A stretch of 64,000 bases of DNA from Minwuia sp048007105 (GCF_048007105.1 NZ_CP180352.1:558001-622000); one strand, 5' to 3'. Counted from the first letter of the stretch, positions 26,383 through 36,900 are shown. Notes: generated by a model from the sequence alone, not told the origin. Made by a program: numbers and translations.

Positions 26383-26487
26383 GGGCGTTCGGGCGGCAAT
26401 TGTTGCGACTGGTTATCAATCGCACCATGCGCTCCGAATTCACCCTTGCCAAGCGAAAATGCGAATTATTCGCAAATCACATGGCAG

Positions 26488-27288
26488 CTATCTGTTGGGC
26501 CAGTCCGGGCTGCGCTTCTGCTGGAAAGCGGCGAAGCCCTCCTTGCCATCCTCGGTGCCGGCCATGATCGGCAGCATCAGTTGGGTGTACTGCTGGGCTT
26601 CCTTGATGGTCATGTCCTGGATAGCGTGGAAGGCGGTCTTGCCGAGACGGATCGCGGTCGGCGAGCGCTTGACGATGTCCGCCAGCAGTTCATCCAGCAC
26701 CGCGTCGAGGCCGGCGTGATCGTCGGCGACGGCGTTCAGCAGGCCCTCCTCGAAGGCGCGCTCCGCGCTCCAGGGCGTCCCGCGCATGCAGAGCTCCAGC
26801 ACCTTCCGGCGCGGCAGCACCCGCAGCATGTAGGGCAGTATGGTCATGGGGAAGAGTCCGACGCCGACCTCGGGCGTGCCCAGCCGCGCGCCCTTCACAC
26901 CGACGGCGAGGTCGGTGGCGCAGACCAGTCCGAAGCCGCCGCCCAGCGCGTGGCCGTTCACCCGCGCCACGATCGGCAGGGTGCAGGCCTCGAAGGCCTC
27001 GAACATGTCGGTCAGCTTCAGTTGCGGCCGCGAGGGTTCGGTCCTGAACGGGCTGCCGTCCGGCTGCGGCGAGAGATCGCCGCCGGCGCAGAAGGTCTTC
27101 TCCCCCGCCCCGGTCAGCACCACGGCACGGATGTCCCCATCGGCCTGGGCCGCCTTCAGCCCCGCCGCGATCCCGCCGGTGACGTGGTCGTTGATGGCGT
27201 TGTTCCGCGCCGGCCGGTTGATCGTGATCCAGAAGACCTGCCCGCGCTTTTCCGTCAGGACCGGCTGCTCGTCATTGGCGTCTGTCAA
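26488..27288 (-). CDS. Enoyl-CoA hydratase/isomerase family protein
   Basis: A 266-aa crotonase-fold enzyme that would hydrate or isomerise an enoyl-CoA thioester. The oxyanion-hole segments are visible in TFCAGGDLS and VNGHALGGGFGLVCATDLAV, and the catalytic-Glu position is in RLGTPEVGVGLFP. The second catalytic Glu of true hydratases is less clear: the first loop reads NGHALGGGFGL, where hydratases have a Glu-containing loop. The reaction may therefore be isomerisation or another crotonase chemistry. It is cytosolic, follows pepF in the same direction, and is separated from it by a palindromic repeat at 27319-27345. Confidence 0.9.
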   Translation of the reverse strand: MTDANDEQPVLTEKRGQVFWITINRPARNNAINDHVTGGIAAGLKAAQADGDIRAVVLTGAGEKTFCAGGDLSPQPDGSPFRTEPSRPQLKLTDMFEAFEACTLPIVARVNGHALGGGFGLVCATDLAVGVKGARLGTPEVGVGLFPMTILPYMLRVLPRRKVLELCMRGTPWSAERAFEEGLLNAVADDHAGLDAVLDELLADIVKRSPTAIRLGKTAFHAIQDMTIKEAQQYTQLMLPIMAGTEDGKEGFAAFQQKRSPDWPNR

Positions 27289-27403
27289 ATTCCCCTCCCC
27301 GAGAATGTGAACTCCTTCGTCATGCCGGACCGCGATCCGGCATCCGGTGTGGCGTCAGGCGAGGACCACGGGCTGGCCGAGCCAGTCATCCCGGCCCGCC
27401 TGC

Positions 27404-29173
27404 TCACATGGCCTCAAGCTCGTCGATGAAGCCCTCGATCAGCGTCAGGCCGCGCTGCCAGAAGGCCGGGTCGGCCGCGTTAAGGCCGAAGGGCTTGAGC
27501 AGTTCCGAATGGTGCAGCGTGCCACCGGCCGCCAGCATCTCCAGATACTTCTCCGCGAAGCCGTCCGGCTGCTCCTGATAGGTCTGGTAGAGCGCGTTCA
27601 CCAGGCAATCGCCGAAGGCGTAGGCATAGACGTAGAACGGCACGTGGACGAAGTGATTGATGTAGGACCAGTAGCAGCCGTAGTCGTCGCCGAACTCGAA
27701 GGCCGGACCCAGGCTCTCGCGCTGCACGTCCAGCCAGATCTGGCCGATCTCCTCCGGCGCGAGTTCGCCGTCGCGCCGCTTGCGGTGCAGGCGCAGCTCG
27801 AACTCGTAGAAGGCGGTCTGGCGGACGACGGTGTTGATCATGTCCTCGACTTTCGAGGCCAGCATGATCCGCCGCCGGTTCGGATTCTCCGCGCTGGCCA
27901 GCATGGACTGGAAGGTCAGCATCTCGCCGAACACGCTCGCCGTCTCGGCCAGGGTCAGCGGTGTCGAACTCATCAGCGCGCCCTGCTTCGCCGCCAGCAT
28001 CTGGTGGCAGCCGTGCCCCAGTTCGTGCGCCAGGGTCATCACGTCCCGGACCTTGCCCTGATAGTTCATCAGCAGATACGGATGCGCCGAGGGCGTGACC
28101 GGGTGGGCGAAGGCGCCGGGCGACTTGCCGGCCTTCGGCGCGGCATCGATCCAGGGCTTGTCGAAGAAGTTCTTCGCCACGGTCTGCAACTCGCCGGAGA
28201 AGCTGCCATAGGCGTTCAGGACCGTGTCGACGGCGGTGTCCCAGGGGATCTGGGCGTCGTCATTGTCGGGCAGCGGGGCGTTGCGGTCGTGGTGCTGCAT
28301 CTTCTCCAGCCCGAGCCACTTCGCCTTCATCTTGTAGTAACGGTGGGAGAGGCGCGGGAAGCTGTCGAAGACGGCGTCGCGCAGGGCGTTGACCACCTCG
28401 GGCTCGACCTGGTTCAGCAGGTGACGGCCGTATTCGGGCTTCTCGATCTTGCGCCACTCGTCCTCGGTCTGCTTGTCGCGGATCAGCGTGTTCATGATCA
28501 GCGAGAACAGCTTGATGTTGTCGCCCAGCACGCGGCTGATTTCCTTCGCCGCCGTTTCGCGAGTGGCGCGGTCGCGGTGCTGCAGCAGGTTCAGCGCGTC
28601 CTGGCTCGGCATCTCCTTGCCGTCGACGGTGAAGACCAGCCCGGAAATCGTCTGGTCGAACAGCCGGGTCCAGGCGCTGGCGCCGGTGATCGACTTCTCG
28701 TGGAACAGCCGCTCCAGCTCGTCCGAGAGGACATGGTCCTTCATGGTGCGCAGCTCGCGCAGCCAGGGGCCGTAGTGGCGCAGCTTCGCCGAGCCTTTCA
28801 GCTTCGCCTGCAACGCCGCCTCTTCCAGGTGATTGATCTCCAGAGTGAAGAACAGCAGCTTGGCGGTGATCCTGTTCACCCGCTCCTGCACCTTCTGGAA
28901 GAAGCGCGTCCGCTCGCCATCCGACATGTCGGTGGCGTAGTTGAGGAAGGAGAAGGCCATCAGCCGGTAGATCCGGTCCTGGATCGTCTCGTAGTCGGCG
29001 ATGCCCTGCGCCAGCGCGTCGCCGTCCGCATCGGCGACCCGGTCCTTCAGCGCCGTCCGCAGCGTGTCGGCCTCAGCGTCGCAGCTCTTGAAATCGGCCT
29101 CGATCTTCGGGTCCGACGTCCCCTTGTAGAGGTCGGTCAGATCCCATGCAGGCAACTGACTCATGTCATTCAT
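27404..29173 (-). CDS. pepF: M3-family oligoendopeptidase (PepF/M3)
   Basis: A 589-aa cytosolic zinc oligopeptidase. The zinc motif HELGH occurs in TLAHELGHGCHQMLAAKQGA at about residue 380, with the third ligand Glu in the downstream helix (LAETASVFGEML). The N-terminal all-helical M3 domain starts WDLTDLYKGTSDP, typical of the PepF/M3 clan. The length is normal. Its start overlaps the stop of the upstream thioesterase gene by 8 bases, so the two are probably cotranscribed. Confidence 0.94.
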   Translation of the reverse strand: MNDMSQLPAWDLTDLYKGTSDPKIEADFKSCDAEADTLRTALKDRVADADGDALAQGIADYETIQDRIYRLMAFSFLNYATDMSDGERTRFFQKVQERVNRITAKLLFFTLEINHLEEAALQAKLKGSAKLRHYGPWLRELRTMKDHVLSDELERLFHEKSITGASAWTRLFDQTISGLVFTVDGKEMPSQDALNLLQHRDRATRETAAKEISRVLGDNIKLFSLIMNTLIRDKQTEDEWRKIEKPEYGRHLLNQVEPEVVNALRDAVFDSFPRLSHRYYKMKAKWLGLEKMQHHDRNAPLPDNDDAQIPWDTAVDTVLNAYGSFSGELQTVAKNFFDKPWIDAAPKAGKSPGAFAHPVTPSAHPYLLMNYQGKVRDVMTLAHELGHGCHQMLAAKQGALMSSTPLTLAETASVFGEMLTFQSMLASAENPNRRRIMLASKVEDMINTVVRQTAFYEFELRLHRKRRDGELAPEEIGQIWLDVQRESLGPAFEFGDDYGCYWSYINHFVHVPFYVYAYAFGDCLVNALYQTYQEQPDGFAEKYLEMLAAGGTLHHSELLKPFGLNAADPAFWQRGLTLIEGFIDELEAM

Positions 29174-29663
29174 GACTGGGCGTTTCCTCTTTGAGCGTAC
29201 TCTGCCTTTCCGGCAGCAGCATGTAGGTACAGGTGGCCAGCGCGATGGGGTCGTCGGGGTCGTGGTAGGCCCGGGAGGTGATGAAGGCGACCTGCCGGGT
29301 GATGCGGCGGAGCTCGGAGCGGGCGAAGACGTCGCGCTTCGGCGTCGCCGGCTTCAGATACTCCACGCGCAGATCGATGGTGGCGCAGGGCACGGCGTGG
29401 CCGATGCCCGAATGCATGGCGACGGCGCTCAGATTGTCGATCTGGGTGGTGATCGCGCCGCCATGCAGGATGCCGGTCGCCGGATCGCCGACCAGATGTT
29501 CGGCATAGGGCAGTCGCGAGATCGCGACGGGTCCATCGACCTCGATCAGCTCGATGCCGAGCGCATGGATATGGGGTATCGAATCCTCGAGGCGCTGCAG
29601 CGCGTCCAGATCGACAGCGGGAAACTGCGTCCATTCGGGGCGCGGCTTGACGGTCAGCCGCAT
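29166..29663 (-). CDS. PaaI-type hotdog thioesterase (first of three)
   Basis: A 165-aa single-hotdog protein. The family signature is VGDPATGILHGGAITTQIDN (HGG around the catalytic region), followed by CATIDLRVEYLKPATPKRDV. These enzymes hydrolyse acyl-CoA or acyl-phenylacetyl-CoA thioesters, releasing CoA. The ATG at 29663 is the first reasonable start; the longer open frame upstream is in a different coding context. It is the last of three adjacent genes of the same fold and overlaps pepF. Confidence 0.9.
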   Translation of the reverse strand: MRLTVKPRPEWTQFPAVDLDALQRLEDSIPHIHALGIELIEVDGPVAISRLPYAEHLVGDPATGILHGGAITTQIDNLSAVAMHSGIGHAVPCATIDLRVEYLKPATPKRDVFARSELRRITRQVAFITSRAYHDPDDPIALATCTYMLLPERQSTLKEETPSHE

Positions 29664-29667
29664 CGGC

Positions 29668-30111
29668 TCAGCTCTCCTCGCCGGGCAGCAGGAAGTGCGC
29701 ATGCGCGGCAGCGACCGGCTTGGCGCGGTCGGCCTGCCAGGCCTCGATGCGCATGTTGGCGATGCGCCGTCCGTGCTTGGTGATGGTCGCCTGGGCGTAG
29801 GTGTCCACCACACGCGCCGAACGCAGATACTCCACTGTCAGGTTGATGATCTTCGGCACCGAGCGGCTTTCATGCGCCCAGATCAGATGCACGATGGCCG
29901 CCGATTCCAGGAAGGCGCCGACCACGCCGCCATGGATCGCCGGCAACACCGGATTGCCGATGATGTGGTCGCTGCCAGGCATCATGACCAGCGGCCCGTT
30001 CTCGTCCGACGACACGGTCAGACCGAGGAACTTCATGTAGGGGATGCTGTCGATGACGCCCTGGTAGTCCCCGTCTGTCCGCGCCTGTGCGACGGCTTCG
30101 GTGATGTTCAT
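29668..30111 (-). CDS. PaaI-type hotdog thioesterase (second of three)
   Basis: A 147-aa hotdog protein. IIGNPVLPAIHGGVVGAFLE carries the HGG segment, and KIINLTVEYLRSARVVDTYA the central strand. It is clearly related to the flanking genes but divergent in sequence, so the tandem is not a recent duplication. Its stop is 4 bases from the downstream gene start and its start overlaps the upstream gene stop by 4 bases, indicating translational coupling. The acyl substrate is unknown. Confidence 0.9.
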   Translation of the reverse strand: MNITEAVAQARTDGDYQGVIDSIPYMKFLGLTVSSDENGPLVMMPGSDHIIGNPVLPAIHGGVVGAFLESAAIVHLIWAHESRSVPKIINLTVEYLRSARVVDTYAQATITKHGRRIANMRIEAWQADRAKPVAAAHAHFLLPGEES

Positions 30112-30605
30112 CGCTGCGTGATCCCCCTCGCGGCGTATTTGGGTGCGTTGGCGCCCAGCATGAAGGTGCCGACGGCGTTGGCGATCGGATCGCCTTCGGT
30201 CTGATAGGCCTGCGCCCTCAGGAAGGCGATGGACGTCGTGGTCCGGTAGACCTGTCCGAAGGCCATCACGTCGATATCCGGCTGGGCCGGCTTCAGATAG
30301 TCGATACGCAGGTCCAGCGTGGCGATGTCCGGCAGCTGGCCGCTGTAGGCCATCAGCGCATAGCCGCAGGCGCTGTCGATCAGCGTGGTGATGCAGCCGC
30401 CATGCAGGATGCGCTGCACCGGATCGCCGACCAGCTTCTCCTGCCAGGGCAGCCGCAGCAGCACGCCCTCATCGCCGGCGCTTTCCACGGACAGGCCGAG
30501 CGCCCGGAACTGACCTTCTGCCGTGCTGCCCATCAGCCGGATCTTGTCGTACCAGCTGAGTTCCGACGGGTCGCGCCTGGCAAGCTCCTCGATGTCAGAC
30601 GCCAT
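30108..30605 (-). CDS. PaaI-type hotdog thioesterase (third of three)
   Basis: A 165-aa hotdog protein with VGDPVQRILHGGCITTLIDS and TLDLRIDYLKPAQPDIDVMA. ATG at 30605 is preferred, which places it 11 bases inside the end of the upstream epimerase gene on the same strand. With the two genes after it and pepF it forms a tightly packed four-gene run. Three different thioesterases in one operon suggest division of labour between acyl chains or heteromeric assembly; this is inference only. Confidence 0.9.
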   Translation of the reverse strand: MASDIEELARRDPSELSWYDKIRLMGSTAEGQFRALGLSVESAGDEGVLLRLPWQEKLVGDPVQRILHGGCITTLIDSACGYALMAYSGQLPDIATLDLRIDYLKPAQPDIDVMAFGQVYRTTTSIAFLRAQAYQTEGDPIANAVGTFMLGANAPKYAARGITQR

Positions 30606-31575
30606 GATAGTTCCTGTACCAGTCCACGAAACGGGGAATGCCGACATCGATCGGTGTGGTCGGCTCGAAGCCCACATCCCGGCGGATCGCCTCGATATCG
30701 GCATAGGTGGCGTGAACGTCGCCCGGCTGCATCGGTTCCATCTTCTTCTCGGCCTTCATGCCCAGCGCATCCTCGAGCACCTCGATCATGCGCAGCAGCG
30801 GTTCGGCCCGGTGATTGCCGATATTGTAGACCTTGTAGGGGGCCGCCGTCCCGTCGTCCTGCGCCGGATGATCCAGCGAGGCGACGACGCCGGTGACGAT
30901 GTCGTCGACGAAGGTGAAGTCGCGGCTCATGTCGCCGTGGTTGAAGACGCTGATCGGCTCGCCCTTCAGGATCTGCTCGGTGAAGATCCACAACGCCATG
31001 TCCGGCCGGCCCCACGGACCGTAGACGGTGAAGAAGCGCAGGCCGGTGAGCGGCACCCGGAACAGATGCGCATAGGCGTGGCTCATCAGCTCGTCGGACT
31101 TCTTGGTCGCCGCGTAGAGCGAGACCGGGTTGTCCACCCGGTCCTCGACCGAGAACGGCAACTTGGTGTTGCCGCCATAGACCGAGCTGGAGGAGGCGTA
31201 GACCATGTTCTCCAGACCGTCCGCGTGGCGGGCGATCTCCAGCATGTTCAGATGCCCGGCCAGGTTGGCGTGCAGATAGGCGTGCGGGTTGGTCAGCGAG
31301 TAGCGGACGCCGGCCTGGGCCGCCAGGTGCACGATCCCGCGGACCGGTCCGGTCTCCGCGACCACCGTCTTCAGCGCCTCGAAGTCGGCGATATCGACCT
31401 GCCGGAAGGTGAATCCGTTGCGGCCTTCCAGCTCGGCCAGCCGGTCCTTCTTGAGCTGTACGCTGTAATAGTCGTTCAGGCTGTCGATACCGATCACCTG
31501 CTCGCCGCGGTCCAGCAGGCGGCGCGCGACGTGATAGCCGATGAAACCGGCGGCGCCGGTGACAAGGATGCTCAT
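30595..31575 (-). CDS. NAD-dependent nucleotide-sugar epimerase (UDP-glucuronate 4-epimerase-like)
   Basis: A 326-aa extended-SDR enzyme. The NAD motif TGAAGFIG starts at residue 6. HLAAQAGVRYSLTNP and YASSSSVYGGNTKLPFS lead to the catalytic Tyr in SLYAATKKSDELM, and the motif GLRFFTVYGPWGRPDMALW is typical of the UDP-glucuronate 4-epimerases that make UDP-galacturonate for capsules or LPS. The family is usually 320-350 aa. The start ATG at 31575 is the only good one; the longer frame upstream is not conserved. Genes for other polysaccharide steps are not adjacent, but a mannose-1-P guanylyltransferase lies at the right end. Confidence 0.93.
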   Translation of the reverse strand: MSILVTGAAGFIGYHVARRLLDRGEQVIGIDSLNDYYSVQLKKDRLAELEGRNGFTFRQVDIADFEALKTVVAETGPVRGIVHLAAQAGVRYSLTNPHAYLHANLAGHLNMLEIARHADGLENMVYASSSSVYGGNTKLPFSVEDRVDNPVSLYAATKKSDELMSHAYAHLFRVPLTGLRFFTVYGPWGRPDMALWIFTEQILKGEPISVFNHGDMSRDFTFVDDIVTGVVASLDHPAQDDGTAAPYKVYNIGNHRAEPLLRMIEVLEDALGMKAEKKMEPMQPGDVHATYADIEAIRRDVGFEPTTPIDVGIPRFVDWYRNYHGV

Positions 31576-31762
31576 TCCGAACCCTATGGTGATCTTGTCG
31601 GTGGCCCTATGAAACACATTGCGGCCCGGCCCGCCAGACGGTTGGCCGCACGTCCGCGTGCATATCCTCCGGCGCTGTGACGCAGGCCTTGTGCAGCGCA
31701 CAGAAATGTTTCATCTTGACACAACCGCGGGCAGTGACCGGCCGCCGCGCACAAGGGAATGC

Positions 31763-33196
31763 ATGGCAAAGACCGTACTCATCGTCGATGACGACCCGAC
31801 GCAGCTGCGCCTGCTCGAGACTGTCGTCTCCAGGGCCGATTTCCGTGTCGACAAGGCCGGCGGCGGCGAGGAAGCGATCGAGAAGATCAACGGCGCGCGC
31901 CGCGGCGGCGTCGATGTGGTGCTGCTTGACCTGGTGATGCCGGAGGTCGACGGCCTGCAGGTGCTGGAGCGGGTGCGCCCGCAGCATCCCGATCTGCCGA
32001 TTGTCGTTCTGACCGCCCATGGCGGCGTCGATACCGTGGTCAAGGCGATGCGGGCCGGCGCCACGGACTTCATGGTCAAGCCGGCCTCGCCCGAACGTAT
32101 CCGCGTCACGCTGGAGAACTCGCTCAAGCTCTCGACGCTGACCGGCGAGATCTCCCGCCTGACCCGGAAGATTTCCGGCGAACTCGGCTTCGACGACCTG
32201 ATCGGCGAAAGCCCGGCCATGGCCTCGGTGGTCGATCTCTCGAAACGCGCCGCGGTCTCCAGCATCCCGATCCTGATCGAGGGCGAGAGCGGCGTCGGCA
32301 AGGAGCTGGTCGCCCGCGCCATCCAGGGCAGCAGCGAGCGCGCCGGCCGGCCCTTCGTCACCGTGAACTGCGGCGCGATCCCTGAAAATCTGGTCGAGAG
32401 CGTCCTGTTCGGCCACGAGAAGGGCGCCTTTACCGGCGCCACCCAGCGCAATGCCGGCAAGTTCCAGGAAGCCTCCGGCGGCACGCTCTTCCTCGACGAG
32501 ATCGGCGAGCTGCGGCTGGACATGCAGGTGAAGCTGCTCCGGGCGCTGCAGGAGGGCGAGGTCGATCCGGTCGGCGCGACCCGGCCGGTGAAGGTCGATA
32601 TCCGCCTGATCTCGGCGACCAACCGCGATCTGGCCGACATGGTACGCGAAGGCGCCTTCCGCGAGGATCTCTATTACCGGCTCAACGTCTATCCGATCCT
32701 GATCCCCTCGCTCAGGGAGCGGCGGGAGGATGTGCCGCTGCTGATCGAGCATTTCACCCGCGCCTTCGCCGCCAGCGAAAACAAGCCGATCCGGGGCCTG
32801 ACGCCCGACGCGATGGCGCTGCTCAACAGCTATGGCTGGCCGGGCAATGTCCGACAGCTGGAAAACACCATCTTCCGCGCCATCGTGCTGGCCGAAGGCG
32901 ACATGCTGACAGTCAACGACTTCCCGCAGATCACCGGCGCCGCACCCGCTCCCGTCTCGGCAGAGACCGCACAGCCGGCCGGCGTCGGCACGATGGGTCC
33001 GGGCATGCTGCCGCTGCTTGACGATCAGGGGCAGGTTCGCCCGCTGGCCGACGTCGAGCTGGACGTTATCAGGCACGCCATCGACCGCTATGACGGCCAG
33101 ATGTCCGAGGTCGCGCGGCGGCTGGATATCGGCCGCTCAACGCTCTACCGGAAACTCAAGGAAATCGAGGACGCCGACGCCGAAGCGGCGGACTAG
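31763..33196 (+). CDS. NtrC-family sigma-54-dependent response regulator
   Basis: A 477-aa activator of RNA polymerase with sigma-54. Domain order: receiver (1-120; DDD at 9-11, phosphoacceptor D56 in LLDLVMPEVDG, T in VLTAHGG, K in MVKPAS), AAA+ ATPase (Walker A GESGVGKE, the sigma-54 contact loop GAFTGA, Walker B GGTLFLDEIGEL), and a C-terminal Fis-type HTH (MSEVARRLDIGRSTLYRKLK). All key residues are kept. No histidine kinase is adjacent, so the partner is encoded elsewhere. The ATG at 31763 lies behind AAGGGAA. It is divergent from the epimerase. Confidence 0.95.
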   Translation: MAKTVLIVDDDPTQLRLLETVVSRADFRVDKAGGGEEAIEKINGARRGGVDVVLLDLVMPEVDGLQVLERVRPQHPDLPIVVLTAHGGVDTVVKAMRAGATDFMVKPASPERIRVTLENSLKLSTLTGEISRLTRKISGELGFDDLIGESPAMASVVDLSKRAAVSSIPILIEGESGVGKELVARAIQGSSERAGRPFVTVNCGAIPENLVESVLFGHEKGAFTGATQRNAGKFQEASGGTLFLDEIGELRLDMQVKLLRALQEGEVDPVGATRPVKVDIRLISATNRDLADMVREGAFREDLYYRLNVYPILIPSLRERREDVPLLIEHFTRAFAASENKPIRGLTPDAMALLNSYGWPGNVRQLENTIFRAIVLAEGDMLTVNDFPQITGAAPAPVSAETAQPAGVGTMGPGMLPLLDDQGQVRPLADVELDVIRHAIDRYDGQMSEVARRLDIGRSTLYRKLKEIEDADAEAAD

Positions 33197-33237
33197 GTCA
33201 ACTTGCTGGCCGATCCGAGCGTCTGAACTCCACGGTC

Positions 33238-33269
33238 ACCCCCGATGGCCCATCGGGCCACTCGGGGGT
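33238..33269. terminator. GC-rich hairpin between convergent genes
   Basis: ACCCCCGATGGCC (33238-33250) pairs with GGCCACTCGGGGGT (33256-33269), 13 pairs with one bulge and a 5-base loop. It lies between the stop of the sigma-54 regulator and the minus-strand phosphatase, positioned to terminate the regulator transcript. No U-run is evident. Confidence 0.5.
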
Positions 33270-33370
33270 CCGGAGCGGCTTCGCCGCAAGGCTGACAATC
33301 GCCCGGATGCCCGCGCAGGGCGGGCATGACGCTGTTGCTGGAGCTGATCCTGACCGGATACGGGGCCGTT

Positions 33371-33922
33371 CTAGAGGACGTCGGTTTCCACCTCGCGGCC
33401 CAGCGCCGCCACTTTCCAGACGCCGCCGCTCTTCTCCAGCCGCGTGATCGAGCAGTTGTCCGGCTGGAAGCTGGTGACCCGCTCGTCGCCGTTCAGGGCG
33501 CCGACGACAGTATTGATGGCGACGAAGTGGGACGAGATGACCGTGTCCTCGTCGATCTCCTCGATGGCGGCGATCAGGTCGGCGCGCCAGCCCTTCAGGT
33601 CGCCGGCGGCCGGATCCGACCAGGTGCCGCGCATGAACCCCCGCAGCCATTCGCGGCGCACCTTCAGGTCATCGGTCGGCGACGGCACTTCGGAGACGCG
33701 CGGATCGACCTTGGCCGGCGCGCCCCAGACATTCTCCAGCGCGCTCGCGGTCTCGCGGCAGCGCCGCATCGGGCTGGCGATCAGCGGCAGCGGCCCGAGC
33801 GGCCCCAGCGTGTCGGCCATCTCCAGGGCCTGCTTCGTGCCGTCCTTGTTCAGCGGCGGATCGAGATCCTCATCGAACGCTGCGGCGGCCTTGCCGTGGC
33901 GGACAAGATAGATGGTCGGCAT
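33371..33922 (-). CDS. Histidine phosphatase (SixA / phosphoglycerate-mutase-like)
   Basis: A 183-aa protein of the histidine phosphatase superfamily. The catalytic RHG triad is MPTIYLVRHGKAA (His9), with a second Arg in ASPMRRCRETA and a later His in VISSHFVAIN. Small members such as SixA dephosphorylate phospho-His on signalling proteins; others act on small metabolites. It follows the RND pump gene by 18 bases in the same direction and may be cotranscribed with it. Confidence 0.88.
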   Translation of the reverse strand: MPTIYLVRHGKAAAAFDEDLDPPLNKDGTKQALEMADTLGPLGPLPLIASPMRRCRETASALENVWGAPAKVDPRVSEVPSPTDDLKVRREWLRGFMRGTWSDPAAGDLKGWRADLIAAIEEIDEDTVISSHFVAINTVVGALNGDERVTSFQPDNCSITRLEKSGGVWKVAALGREVETDVL

Positions 33923-33940
33923 CGGGGAACTCCGGATCGT

Positions 33941-36900
33941 CTATTCGGCGGCGGATACGGGCTGCGGCGGCTCGTCCGTTTCGGCGGCCTGACGGTCGCG
34001 CTTCACTTCCTCGCGCTGCGCCTGCAGACGGCGCTCGACGAAGCCGATGGGCTTGGTGAAACGCGCCAGGCCCAGATAGAGCAGCGGCACGATGAACAGC
34101 GACATGACGGTCGAGAAGGCGATGCCGCCGATGATGACGATGCCCAGGGTCGAGCGCGTCTCGGCCCCGGCGCCGGTCGCCATGGCCAGCGGCAGCGCGC
34201 CGAGCGCGGTCGAGATCGTCGTCATCAGGATCGGACGCAGGCGGATCTGCGCCGCCTCCAGCACCGCGGCCCGGATCTCCCGGCCCTCGTCGCGCAACTG
34301 GTTGGCGAATTCGACAATCAGGATCGCGTTCTTCGCCGTCAGCCCGATCAGCATGATCAGGGCGATCTGGCTGTAGACGTTCATCGAGATGCCGAAGACC
34401 AGCATGGTGGCCAGCGCGCCGGTCACCGCCAGCGGCACGCCGGCGATGATGGTCACCGGATGGATGAAGCTTTCGAACTGTGCCGCCAGCGCCAGGAAGA
34501 CGATGGCCAGCGCCAGCGCGAAGGTGAAGTAGAGCGCGCCGGTGGAGGACTTGAACTCCTGCGACTCGCCGGAATAGGTGATGCGGGCGGCGCTCGGCAG
34601 TTCCTCCGCGGCCACCTGGTCCAGGAAGGCCAGCGCCTCGCCCTGGGTGTAGCCCGGCGCCAGCGACGCCTTCACCGTGATCGACCGCAGCCGGTCGGTC
34701 CGGGCCAGTTCGCGGGCCGTCGCGCCCTCGGTCAGACTGACGACGCTCTCCAGCGGGATCAGCCGACCGCCATCCTGGGAGCGGACGTAGATGTTGCGCA
34801 GATCCTGCGGCGTGGCGCGGTCGGATTTCTGCGCCCTGAGAATGACCTCGTACTGCTTGCCGCCCTGTTCGTAGGTGGTCACGCGGCGTTCGCCGAGCAG
34901 CGTCTCCAGCGTCTGGCCGATGTCGCTGACCCGCAGGCCCAGATCGGCGGCGCGGTCGCGGTCGATGAAGACGCGCAGTTCCGGCAGCGTCTGGTCGTAG
35001 TCCATCTCGGGGCTGAGCAGACCGGGATTCTCCCGGGCCTTCGCGAGCACAAGTTCGGCCCAGCGCTCGAGCGTGTCGTAGTCCGGCCCGCCGATGACGA
35101 ACTGCACGGGCTTGTCGAAATTGCGGATGCCGAGCGGCGGCAGGCCGAAGGCGAAGGCCTGCAGGCCCGGCACCGAGTAGATCTGCGGGAACAGTTCGCC
35201 GATCACCTGGTGCTGGCTGACCTCGCGCTCCGACCAGTCCTTCAGGCGCAGGATGCCGAAGGCGCGGTTGACGTCGCCCGGCCGGCCGAAGCCCGGGGCG
35301 AGAATGACCAGCACCCGGGAGCCGTCGCCACGCTCGACGATCGGTATCAGCCGCTGCTCGACCTCCGTGACATAGCGGTCGGTGAACTCGAGGCTCGCGC
35401 CCTCGGGCGCCGTGGCGCTGACGAAGATCACGCCACGATCCTCGGTCGGCGCGAGTTCCTCCGGCAGTGCGGTGTAGAAGACATAGGCCAGACCCACCAG
35501 CACGCCGGCGATGGCCAGCATGACGATCCAGATGGCCAGCGTCTTCTCCAGCACCCAGCGATAGCCTGCGGCCAGCATGTCGAGCAGCCTGCCGGTCCAG
35601 CGGTTGAGCGGCCCGGACTCGCTGGCCGGTTTCAGGATCTTCGAGCACAGCATCGGCGTCAGGGTCAGGGCGACGAAGCTGGAGAACATCACGGCCGTGG
35701 CGACGGCGATGCCGAATTCGCGGAACAGGCGGCCGACATTGCCTTCCAGGAAGGAGATCGGCACGAAGACCGCGATCAGCACGATTGTCGTCGAGATGAC
35801 GGCGAAGGCGATCTGGCGCGCGCCGTTGACCGCGGCCAGCAGCGGCGGCTCGCCCTCCTCGATGCGGCGGTGGATGTTCTCAAGCACCACGATGGCGTCG
35901 TCGACCACCAGGCCGATGGCGAGCACCAGCGCCAGCAGGGTGAGCACGTTGACCGAGTAGTCGAGCGCCCCCAGCACGATGAAGGCGGCCAGGATGGAAA
36001 CCGGAATCGCCAGCGCCGGAATGACGGTCGCGCGGATCGACCGGAGGAAGATGAAGATCACCAGAACCACCAGCGCCAGCGCGATCGCCAGCGCGGTGTA
36101 GACTTCCTTGATGGAGACCTCGACGAAGACGGACTGGTCATAGGCCAGTTCCAGGGTCATGCCTTCCGGTAGTCCCGCCCGAACCTGTTCGAGTTCGGCC
36201 TTCACCCCGCGGGCGACTTCCAGCGTGTTGGCCTTGGATTGCCGGATGACGCCGATGCCCACGGCGGGCTTGCCGTCGGAGCGGAGTTCGGTCCGTTCGT
36301 CCTCGGCGCCCAGTTCGACATCGGCCACCTCGCCCAGGCGGACGGCGTATCCGCCCGATTCCGCCACGACGATGTTGCGGAACTCGTCGACCGACGACAG
36401 CGATGTCTGGGTGCGGACCGACAGCTCCCGCATGCTCGATTCGATGCGGCCCGATGGCACCTCGATGTTCTGCGCGCGGATCGCCGTCTCGACGTCATTG
36501 ACCGTCAGATCGCGGGCGGCAAGCTCGTTCTTCTTGAGCCAGACGCGCATCGCGTAGCGCCGTTCGCCGCCCAGCCGGACGCGGCTGACGCCATCCACGA
36601 CGCCGAAACGGTCGACGATCTGCCGTTCGGCGTAGTCGGAAAGCTGCAGCGCGTTCAGACGGTCTGACGACAGCACCATCCACATCATCGGCCGGGCGTC
36701 GGATTCGGTCTTGGCGACGGTCGGCGTCTCGGCTTCCGACGGTAATCTGTTGATGGCGCGGCTGACCCGGTCGCGGACGTCATTGGCGGCCGCGTCGATA
36801 TCGCGGGTCAGATTGAACTCCACCGAGATCGAGGACGAGCCCTCGCGGCTGGTCGAGGTGATCCGCTTCACGCCGCCGATGCCGGCGAGTTCGTCCTCCA

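Noticed and set aside
33326..36172. Plus-strand frame of 948 codons
   Set aside because: It is the antisense of the RND pump and phosphatase genes; the translation is His/Arg/Gln-rich shadow sequence.
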